From: Megaustenia siamemsis
Lineage: Eukaryota; Mollusca; Gastropoda; Stylommatophora; Ariophantidae
NCBI GenBank assembly: GCA_032433765.1
Contig: JAVIAB010000073.1
Coordinates: forward strand, 61,898,552-61,962,551
Length of the DNA: 64,000 bases
Direction: 5' to 3'
Made by a program: the position numbers and the translations under genes
Shown: one piece after another, positions 11,160 to 18,868 of the stretch
How the letters are laid out: every line of letters starts with the position of its first letter
How positions within the stretch are numbered: the first letter of the stretch is position 1
The notes under the pieces: model-generated
The model's input: the letters and a program-made list of their open reading frames with translations, nothing else
What the model was told of the DNA's origin: nothing
Database searches by the model: none

Positions 11160-12721
11160 TATTGGTTATTGGTTATTGGTTATGGAAGGCCTCGGTATCA
11201 CAGCAAACGAATTAAAATCCATAATTGCTCAACTGCCCGTGCCAGTGGAATCATCCGAATTACTAACTCATCTCCCAAACAAAGAAAGGTAACTGTAGTC
11301 CCCATCGTAGCAGTCTCAGCACACGCCAAAAGACATAAGGCGAAACCGCGCAGAAAGTGAACACAGCCAACTGTTCCCTGTCATACGATATCATCATTCA
11401 TCATAAACAAGCGGGATATCGAACCAGGATCAAAACGGATGAGACACACAGCTCACGGTGTGCACAGAGCACTTAACTCAGTAGCTCCTGCAACAAGCCG
11501 GACTTGGAATATGAGGAAACTGCAAGAAGGAACACTTTTCAGACATAGCCTACAATGGTTCCTGCCGCCTATCCACCATATACCATGGGAGTTCACGTCC
11601 TCCCGAAAATGATGATCGTCATAGCACTTGATGATGTTAGGCCATCATTGATGACTCCAATTCCAAACATATAGACACACAGTGGTGGTAAGTTATCATT
11701 TCCAATCCAACAGAAGCCACATGACCTGTAGTTAGTAAAACCACAGAGAGAATATGATTTTGTGACCTTCACTGATTCACTCTTAGATGTGAATGTGTAG
11801 TTTACACAAGAGGAGAAGTTTTCAACTACAGTGATCCCATTTAAGGCAATTCTGGGATAGCAAGGCAAGTCTCCTTTATAGCAGCAGAACTTGATGTTCT
11901 CCGCTCCCTTCTTGTAGCTGCCGCCACACGATTCTGATGTCTCATTAACTTGGACATCATTCAAGAACACTGTCAGATTAACATTCCATAGATATAGCTC
12001 TGCTGATGAAATGCTTGGTGCAACAGTTGTATCAATCATACTGGAGGCTCCTGGTCTGTGGTCATTAATATCACAGACGGCACATGATGTTGTTATATTC
12101 AGTGTTTCTTTCTGGGGTGTAAATATGTGGCACACACATAGAGAGTGGTTTGTGGTCACAGTAATCCCATTAAAGGCAATTCTAGGGTAGCATGGCATAG
12201 CTGTTTCAGAACAGCACAATCCTGTGATGTTTTCTGTGTTCACTATAAAGCTGCTGCTGCTACACAATCCTGACCAATTATAGGTGTGGACATTATTCAC
12301 TTGCAATGACAAAACTGCTTTGTTTACATCATAAACCTCTGGAAGCGAATCATTTATGGGACTAGTAGTACAATTTATTCTTCCATCGGGGATATCTCCA
12401 TTGAATCCCCAAAAAAAGGTCTTTGGTTAAAAAGCACATATGCTTTTGAGTTAAACACAAAATGAGCCCACTTCATAGATTCAAAATGATCCTTGCCAAT
12501 GCCATCCGTTTGCACAAGTTAGGTCCTTAGCTACCAAACGTCTGAAACGAAGCCATCGAATTAACGACTTTATCTACAGCGAAGGTTAACGAACTGTGAA
12601 CAAACATTTATGTTCAAACCCTTGAAAACATTTTCAAAAATCTGCCAACTCGCTGCAATAACATATATCGTGTTGTTCAATTTAAACATTGCTTAGTCCA
12701 TAGCTCGAATATAAATAAGCT
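11160..12721 (-). mobile_element. Element A: retroelement-like insertion carrying an extracellular-domain frame
   Basis: The 1562-bp unit is bounded by a 10-bp direct repeat CTAACAGAGT (11150-11159 and 12722-12731). On the minus strand it begins AGCTTATTTATATTCGAGC, contains an 831-base open frame, and ends with tandem CCAATAA units. Element B (22510-24095) is a close copy in the opposite orientation with its own different 10-bp duplication, so both moved independently. The 3' part holds a tRNA-like segment (box A-like TGAGTTAAGTGCTCTG, box B-like GGTTCGATATCCC). No reverse transcriptase or transposase is encoded, so it must rely on another element. I recognise no published family. Confidence 0.85.
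11593..12426 (-). CDS. captured extracellular domain: duplicated Cys-rich module, no in-frame start
   Basis: The open frame runs 277 codons from just after a TAA (12427-12429) to a TGA at 11593-11595. No ATG occurs near its start, so it looks like exon sequence or an outdated frame and not a complete gene. Two related modules are visible, each with PCYPRIA-F/L-NGITV followed by cysteines and FT-x-K-type strands; several N-glycosylation sequons (NITT, NLT, NET, NFS, NYT) suggest a secreted or ectodomain origin. I do not recognise the domain. In copy B the stop reads CGA, so this copy's end is probably a C-to-T nonsense change. Whether it is translated is unknown. Confidence 0.6.
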   Translation of the reverse strand, partial: PKTFFWGFNGDIPDGRINCTTSPINDSLPEVYDVNKAVLSLQVNNVHTYNWSGLCSSSSFIVNTENITGLCCSETAMPCYPRIAFNGITVTTNHSLCVCHIFTPQKETLNITTSCAVCDINDHRPGASSMIDTTVAPSISSAELYLWNVNLTVFLNDVQVNETSESCGGSYKKGAENIKFCCYKGDLPCYPRIALNGITVVENFSSCVNYTFTSKSESVKVTKSYSLCGFTNYRSCGFCWIGNDNLPPLCVYMFGIGVINDGLTSSSAMTIIIFGRT

Positions 12722-12802
12722 CTAACAGAGTACACGGCCACATATAGAGTATGGATCATCTGCATGGTCCTCAGCATCAAACACCACACTACAAGATTTA
12801 TA
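12722..12802 (+). pseudogene. J4 Jockey-like LINE RT fragment, 3' part
   Basis: Directly after the right target-site duplication of element A the + strand continues with HIEYGSSAW and SNTTLQ, the C-terminal RT motif expected after the block ending at 11149. It then joins PLE sequence at about 12803. Confidence 0.75.
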
Positions 12803-13040
12803 TTGGTTAGTCTGGTCGACATTTAGCGGAAAGGTTTTGTAAACACCTTCGAGAGGTACAACAGAATACTGGCACTCCAATTGCATCCCACTTTAATTCC
12901 TCTGACCAAAAAGGTAAAGATGACATCCGTATCACTGTTATTGTCCTCTGCCACTCCAGCGACCGCAGTCGGTTTACCGTGAAGAATCACCTTATAATAA
13001 TCCATTGGGTTCATTGACCCCACAAGGCATTAATGTATCA
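12803..13040 (+). pseudogene. Penelope-like element GIY-YIG endonuclease fragment
   Basis: One + frame reads IYIG, a stop, SGRHLAERFCKHLREV, NTGTPIASHFNSSDQK and DDIRITVIV. This matches the GIY-YIG nuclease that follows the RT in Penelope-like elements: the YIG core, the G-R-x-L-x-x-R-x-x-H-L helix and the HFN block. A TAG interrupts right after the YIG core. The same segment is found at 8622-8720 in minus orientation. Confidence 0.85.
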
Positions 13041-13620
13041 CACTCATACATATAGTTTCCCTGTGTATGGCCCTTGCCTATTGCATATTCTTTGTTGCTC
13101 ATGTTTGAGCACATTATTATATACACATGCTATACTATTCACATCTTTCCTCTACTAGTCACTTCATCTGTCTCCTATATCTATTACCCCACAACACTTC
13201 TATTTTTCCTCCTCTCTAGTCTATTTCTTGAACTTTTTGTATGCACATGGACCTGATTTTGGAAACTTCTGTTACTGCATGCTGTGTGCACATATTTTCA
13301 CTTTTGTGCATATACATGCACCCTATGCGCACTTCCATTCTTTCCACATCTGAGCATACAGAGAAGATTTTATTCTTATTTTCCTTTAATTTCTCCTTCT
13401 AGTTCCATTTTTTATTTTAAATACATATTTGTTCATGTGTTGTATGTTTGCTCATGTTGTAAGCCTATTGGGCCAAAACATCGTTCTGATTTGTGTTGTC
13501 CACTTGTTACGTGAAGCTTTAACCATACTTTTTTTTATTTTATTTTTATATATATATATTTTCATTTCTTCTCACCACACTACAAAAGCTGGATTAAGTA
13601 AAAAACCAGGCACTTAGTGT
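13041..13620 (+). mobile_element. Penelope-like element 3' untranslated region
   Basis: The sequence follows the GIY-YIG frame without a break and contains AAGCCTATTGGGCCAAAACA, whose reverse complement is related to the terminal stretch at 7690-7740 and 50985-51020. No coding motif is seen. The frames here are pyrimidine-rich shadows. Confidence 0.55.
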
Positions 13621-13856
13621 TATCACAAAAGCAATGAAATTAACACCAATATTAGTGATGGAGAAATTGTGGAGAATACCAGCATTGAGAGAACACAGGG
13701 ACACAAAAGTGCTGATAAAGGCAGACAAATTCTCGTGAAAACATATATATATACATGAGTGGAGTTTGAACCATCTGCTGCTTTATAAAGAGGAGGGTGA
13801 TGCATTTCTGTTGCGCCTAGTGGCAGGCAGTGTCATAGTGCCACCACTTTGAGCCA

Positions 13857-14230
13857 TGCAGCAAAACAGCAAGTATGCAATGGAAACATCTTGGATCATC
13901 AAAAACATTCAACTGACAGGTTTCCACTGGTAATGTTATGCTGACCGCATTTTTTTACAATGAAGATCTTCTATTGGCAGCCTTTAAAAAGCCTAATGTG
14001 AACATCAATGCCATCCACTACAAAGACACACTAGATATAACCATCAAGAATATAAGACTTGGCATGTATTCGCATGATGTTATTCTGTTGCATGACAATG
14101 CTCATTCACATGCCACAAACTGGAAGCATTAGCAAGGAAATATGGGAATTTCTGCAACACCCAGTTTACAGCCCCGATCTGTCACCAGGTGACTTTCATT
14201 TGTTCTAACCCTTTAAAAAATCTCTAAAGA
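13857..14230 (+). pseudogene. mariner-type transposase, catalytic-domain relic
   Basis: The + strand gives QWKHLGSSKTFN, a stop, STGNVMLTAFFYNED, VILLHDNAHSHATN, then after a frameshift HPVYSPDLSPGDFHLF. These are the catalytic blocks of mariner transposases: LLHDNA-x-x-H with the second Asp and the SPDL-x-P-x-DFHLF block with the third. The first catalytic Asp block lies upstream and is not recognisable. At least two stops and one frameshift make it dead. It is unlinked to, and opposite in strand from, the N-terminal relic at 5022-5215. Confidence 0.85.
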
Positions 14231-14516
14231 GACAAAATGATTTGATTTAATGCAGACATCATGACCTCAGTGACAAATTTGTTCATTGAGCAATGAAAAT
14301 CATTTTTCTTGGACAATATCTGCCACCAACCCAAGTAATAGGATGCATGTCTAAGTGCCTATGGTAAATTTTTCTAAAGCTTCCTGGTGAGTAATTTCCT
14401 CATACAATTCCTCTATTTAATTCTACAGTACGTGCTGATGTACCTTACATATGTTAGTAATAAAACCACAGAGACAGGGCGTCATATGAACACATCTCAT
14501 ATGTATATGTGTGTAT

Positions 14517-14612
14517 ATAAAAAAATACCTTGTGTCCCTGTAGTGCACACTCAACTTTTCATTGAATATCTCTATCTATTTATATATATTTTTATATATT
14601 ATTATATTTATA

Positions 14613-14653
<41 letters not shown>

Positions 14654-14709
14654 GATATTCAATGAAAAGTTGAGTGTACACTACAGGGACACAAGGTATT
14701 TTTTTATTC
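14517..14709. repeat. long hairpin: two ~70-bp inverted arms around an AT-rich centre
   Basis: The left arm starts at AAAAAATACCTTGTGTCCCT near 14519 and runs through ATCTCTATCTATTTATATATA. The right arm, ending in ACACAAGGTATTTTTT near 14706, is its reverse complement with one mismatch seen in the central part (TGCACAC versus TGTACAC). The centre is about 45 bp of A/T. This could be a hairpin-type MITE or an extruding palindrome; no clear target duplication was found. Confidence 0.9.
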
Positions 14710-14721
14710 TTCTACCTTTCA

Positions 14722-14965
14722 GTTCCCTGTGGAGCATAGGTCTTCAACAAACACTTTCCAAGTCGTTCTGTTTTTTGCCATTCTTTTAAGATCATTCCAT
14801 GTCTTCCCCATAATCTTCATCTTTGTTTCCATCTGTCTTTTCCAAGAATATTTTGGTCCTCTTCTTTGTCTTTTTCCTTGGGGATTCAAAAAAAGGGCAT
14901 GTTGTGTAATACTCTCAGTTGGCTTCCACAGTGTGTGTCCTATCCAGCGTCATTATCTTCATTAT
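14722..14965 (-). pseudogene. L-D LINE 3'-end fragment
   Basis: Reading the minus strand with small frame corrections gives RWIGHTLRKPTESITQHA, NPQGKRQRGRPKYSW, IMGKTWNDLKRMAKNRTTW and a final LCSTGN. This is the standard C-terminus of a LINE RT (R-W-I-G-H ... GKRKRGRPK ... W-x-x-x-x-x-x-A-x-N-R-x-x-W). A related + strand piece is at 53715-53985. Only the last ~80 codons survive. Confidence 0.75.
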
Positions 14966-14996
14966 ATATCTTTATTCATTATATATCTTATTATAG

Positions 14997-15740
14997 GAGG
15001 CCATCAATATGGACAGATCAAGGTGTAAGAACACACATCGAGGATGAAAAGTCAGTATGACTGATCCAGGGAAAGAGAAGATATTCAGGGCATGATTCAT
15101 GTCCTTGACATAAGAGAGGGACATACAACAATAGGTTGGAAAATACTATCCAGATTATCAGATATGTGTTCCATAGGACAGAAGCAGACAGGTACTATCG
15201 GTCTCCTTGGTGAGTTGGGTTTGTGGATCTTTGGGAGCACGTAGAAGGACGGCTTGCCTAAACCACTGTCAGGGATAATGAGACAGGACATGCCAGGAGA
15301 GAGTTTATTTGTCAATAAAGTTTTTGATGGTTGAGCAGACCTGCTTATTGTGGTGGATAAAGTGGTGTCGCTGGGGCAGAGTTTATAAGAAAGTAGTATC
15401 AGAAATTGTTTAATGCCCTCTTGTATGTATAGTCTTAAGCCAGACCACCACTGTACCTCCCTTATCAGTAGATTTAATCACAATGACCTCCTGATGGCAA
15501 ATATCGCAGAGAGCTAAAAAATTTTGTAAGAGTTAAATTATAATGATGGACCTGGTGAGAAAGAAGTTACTGGATCTCATGTGAAGAACTGTTCTCATGA
15601 ACCCTTGATGACCTAGAAGGCATGGTCTAATTTGATTTAGGGGAGTTGAAATGAAAAAATTAATTCACCGGAAAGATGAGGAAGCATCAGATTTTTAGGA
15701 GAAATAGTATTGTAAATGTATGCATCTGTGAAGATTGTGT
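14997..15740 (-). pseudogene. Penelope-like reverse transcriptase fragment
   Basis: The minus frame at 15315-15097 includes FYVLPKIHKPNSPRRPIVPV, the PLE hallmark (FY-x-LPKIHK-x(5)-RPIV). The flanking DNA is related to the PLE at 52540-52660 (GGCATGGCTCATGTGCTTGACAT versus its counterpart at about 15087). The PLE resumes at 16704 after element C. Stops in all frames. Confidence 0.82.
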
Positions 15741-16703
15741 GTTATTTGGTTATGGAAGGCACCAGTATCACCGCAAACAAATTAAAATCCATAATTGCTC
15801 AACCGCCCGTGACAGTGGAATCATCCGAATTACTAACTCATCTCCCAAACAAAGAACAGTAACTGTAGTCCCCATCATAGCAGTCTCAGCACACGCCAAA
15901 AGACATAAGGCGAAACCGCATAGAAAGTGAACACAGCCAACTGTTCCCTGTCATACGATATCAGCATTCATCATAAATAATTGGAATATCGGAACATGAT
16001 CAAAACGGATGAAAACCACAGCTCACGGTGTGCACAGAGCACTTAACTCAGTAGCTCCTGCAACAAGCCGGACTTGGAATATGAGGAAACTGCAACAAGG
16101 AACACTTTTCAGACATAGCCTTCAATGGTTCCTGCCGCCTATCCACCATATTGCCCGGAAGTTCACGTCCTCCTGAAAATGATGATCGTCATAGTATTTA
16201 AATGTATAGCGCTTGATGATGTTAGGACGTCGTGTTTGACTCCACAGATCGCGAGATTAGCGCATGGTCGGTCTTGGGACACACGATGAGCCATTATGAT
16301 GACATAGCATGCACAAAATGGCTGCGCCAATGGATTCCTGATTACTCTAGTGAATGCAGTCTACAATGAACGAAACATGGTGCAAATTCCCCAACGAGAT
16401 AAAACTTTGGCTGACTTGACGGAGCCCACCACATTCTATCTATCTATTGTCCTTTCGAGCCGAGGATGGCACATAGGGCAGAACCACAATCTCAAAAACA
16501 GAAACCTTGCATGCCAAAGTGGCACATATTGCAGAAATCACTTCTCTAAAATATATGGCGCTGTTTCCATAACAGTACTTTTTACAATGACAGCTTGTCA
16601 AGCCATCGATCAACCTCCTTAGTCGCCTCTTACGACATGCCTGGAAGATCACAGTGTCACTATTCTTTACTTCCCTCATAATGCCACATGAATGCGTTGG
16701 AAA
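15741..16703 (-). mobile_element. Element C: shares the 3' module of A/B but has different 5' DNA
   Basis: From 15741 to about 16243 the minus strand matches the 3' ~480 bp of elements A and B, including the tRNA-like segment and a shortened CCAAATAA end. From 16244 to 16703 the sequence is unrelated to A/B. That part includes a (GATA)-type stretch with CCTTTCGAGCCG (16437-16470), related to the L-C tail, and GGCATGTCGTAAGAGGCGAC. The bordering repeats TGTGAAGATTGTGTG (left) and TGTAAAGATTGTTTG (right) differ at two of 15 positions and fit an old target-site duplication within PLE sequence. No coding frame is credible. Confidence 0.65.
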
Positions 16704-17400
16704 TTGTAAAGATTGTTTGTATCCCTAAGAAGGTTATAATGTTCACTTGTTGTTTGAAACGGGATGAATTTGAGTCCTTCGTGGAGGACAGAGCATTCAT
16801 TATCTGATAGGTGGAAGTCCAGAAGAATGCAAACTGGCTGTGAGTGAGGGTTAAGCGTAGGAGGGTGTGGAGAGAGTGGTGTATGGCTGAGGTTGGAGAT
16901 CTTCTATTTGTGCTTGGAAGACAGGAAAGTGTAGAGTTGCCTATTGAAGTTGTGAATAATCTCTGAGATCAGATGGTCTGTACTGGCCATTAAGAGGTGA
17001 AGTTGGGATAATAGGAATAGTCGCCAAGTACAAAGGTTGGTTAGTAATCTAGAGTAATTTGCTAAAACCAACATCATGTGTTGGAAACCAATTGGTCTTT
17101 CCTTGTTATCGAATTCACAAATCTCGCAAGCATTGGGGCAGTTGACAAAAGGAATGAATTTAGAGCAAAAACCATGTGGTATAATTCTCAGTCGCAGGCT
17201 GGAGGATTTAACATGGCAAGTGAATCTAGTGAATTTATATTATTATTTAGGTAGTGAAAGCGACTTCAGTATTGATAGGAGCAATGTCAGGTGGTAGATT
17301 GTGGAAAGTAGATAATATGGAGATGTGGATAGTTACAAAACTTTTTAAGGGAAGGCATGTTAAAGTACTGAAGGCTTTGGATAAAGAGTAAAGAGATTCA
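16704..17400 (-). pseudogene. Penelope-like element, N-terminal region
   Basis: Just upstream (on the minus strand) of element C the frame reads LDFHLSDNECSVLHEGLKFI, matching the L-S-x-x-E-x-x-V-L-x-x-G-L-K-F-x-P motif that precedes the RT in Penelope-like proteins. The remainder to about 17400 is decayed but continuous in base composition. With 14997-15740 it represents one PLE interrupted by element C. Confidence 0.72.
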
Positions 17401-17414
17401 AGATATTATGGAAA

Positions 17415-17572
17415 ACTTGAATCATAATAATGATATAAATGATGGTAGTAAATACAAGAGTCATGTAATAATAATTGTAATAATGACAATAATACTAATA
17501 ATGGGGGCAATAATAAAAACTGATAATAAAAATAATAGTAAACACAACAACAATGGAGTTAATAGTCTAAAA
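17415..17572. repeat. AAT/AATG-rich simple repeat
   Basis: The stretch consists of imperfect AATAATAATG-type units. It has no coding potential. Confidence 0.85.
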
Positions 17573-17576
17573 GAAT

Positions 17577-17720
17577 GATTGAGTCATTTGCGGGTCATCA
17601 TCATTGCGCTTTGAACATGTTCTTAGATTCCCTCCTCAGTAAGTCCCAGTGTCCAGCAGCTGACAACTTCAGTTCTGTGTTGGTTTATAAGTCTTCCTAC
17701 GTGCCCACTAAGTTGATACT
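17577..17720 (-). mobile_element. J3 LINE 3'-end fragment
   Basis: About 140 bp match 9252-9400, the end of J3, starting with the shared GAGTCATTTGCGGGTCATCA (GAGTTATTTGCAGGTCATCA in J3). It is a strongly 5'-truncated copy, followed at 17745 by PLE sequence. Confidence 0.75.
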
Positions 17721-17744
17721 TCCATTCTCCTTTTATTTTCTTGA

Positions 17745-17930
17745 ACTTGTCCTCACCCTTAATACTTTAGAATTCAATTGTCCAAGTGAGTGGTTTAGTT
17801 ATGGGAACCAAGATGGGCCCTAGTTACTCTTGCTTGTTCATGGGTTACCTTGAACATCATGTACTCAACTCGTACCAGTGTCCCCTGCCCATCAAATACC
17901 TCTGGCATATTGATAATGATGATGATATAC
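17745..17930 (+). pseudogene. Penelope-like RT fragment
   Basis: With frame corrections the + strand reads LVLTLNTLEFN, VMGTKMGPSYSCLFMGYLEH and HIDN. This matches the minus-strand PLE RT at 52400-52260 (VAMGTKMGPSYACLFMGHLE, YIDD). The catalytic block is degraded. It joins an L-E LINE fragment at about 17940. Confidence 0.75.
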
Positions 17931-17939
17931 TCTACACTG

Positions 17940-18245
17940 AAACATAAACCAATATCTATTACCACCAAGAAACATCTTATACAGAGTACATTCATTTTCA
18001 TATTGTGCTACCATTGCCAAACATGGTCACTTACAACTAAACATAAAAGAAAGCTTGTCACCACAGAGATGAAATGTCTGAGAAAAGTGCTTAAGGTGAC
18101 CAGTAAAGGCAGAATCAGAAATGGTACTATAAAAGAAAAAGTAGGCATTGAGCCAATCCTAAGCTAAATACAGAACCATCAAATAAACTAGTTTGCCAAT
18201 CTAGGATATTTGCAAGGAGGCAGACCCAGTGTAAGAAGGACAGAC
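17940..18245 (+). pseudogene. L-E LINE C-terminal fragment
   Basis: The frame contains ITTKKHLIQSTFIFILCYHC, EMKCLRKVLKVTSKGRIRNG and KEKVGIEPILS, corresponding to the L-E motif series CYQCQTWTL ... K-C-x-R-R ... L-R-D-K-I-R-N ... L-G-I-x-P. The final GRPSVRRTDNF segment is the GRPR-type tail. A sister piece is at 55950-56495. Confidence 0.75.
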
Positions 18246-18249
18246 AACT

Positions 18250-18595
18250 TTAAAGAAATACTATATCTGGGTTAGCAGAGTAGAATTCTGCCCTACCAAA
18301 GGAGGAGTAAGACATTTCCTTTCCTCCGCTAGTCTTCAGGACACCCTTAGGCAAGGCGGAGCTCCCGTTTAGCCCTCCTATCAAGGTAATGTGAAGTCAT
18401 TGGAGGAGGTGGTGGATGGTGTTGTAGTAGCAGCCGACAAGTAGTGCCAGTTATGGTCCCCACTCCATGATAGCAGGCAGAGGATCTCATGTATAGAGAT
18501 AATGTCCGTGATCTCCGACTAATACTGTCACTGCCAAGAAGGAAAGGAATGGCAAACTACCTTCATATATTGCCTAGAATAATTGTGTCAGAAAA
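18250..18595 (+). other. unassigned repeat-like DNA, possibly L-F 5' leader
   Basis: This GC-richer stretch precedes a SINE that sits between it and L-F coding sequence. Position suggests it is the 5' leader of the L-F copy, but I cannot confirm this because no other L-F copy in the window reaches that far 5'. No frame is convincing. Confidence 0.35.
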
Positions 18596-18857
18596 GGGAG
18601 CCGTGATAACTCAGTGGTTAGTGAACTTGACTACAAAGGACAAGAGATAGGGTTCGATCCCAACCGACGGCTTCCAGGTTCACCCAGCCTTTAATGGACA
18701 CCGGATTTTTTTCTGGGAAAGTAAAGTGACACGGGTGTAATACCGACCACATTACCCCAAAAATTTATGTGCCGAAGGTCTGTAAAATTTATGGTCACTA
18801 ACACCATATTCCCTATACGCCACTTGGTGTGACGGGGGCACTTTACTTTTTTTTTTT
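18596..18857 (+). mobile_element. tRNA-derived SINE, monomer
   Basis: The unit begins GGGAGCCGTGATAACTCAGT (box A region) with box B GGTTCGATCCCAA about 60 bp on, then a conserved body and the end ACGCCACTTGGTGTGACGGG followed by CTTTACTTTTTTT. Four other copies are in the window. The candidate target duplication is TGTCAGAAAA / TGTCAAAACA. The tRNA-like head provides an internal RNA polymerase III promoter; SINEs of this type are moved by LINE enzymes. Confidence 0.9.
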
Positions 18858-18868
18858 ATGTCAAAACA

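Noticed and set aside
12823..13023. 66-codon minus-strand frame with extracellular-looking sequence
   Set aside because: It is the antisense of the PLE GIY-YIG endonuclease frame, which has clear family motifs on the + strand and a second copy at 8622-8720.
13074..13514. Frames rich in Phe, Tyr and Cys in the PLE 3' region
   Set aside because: They are pyrimidine-rich shadows with no conserved motif.
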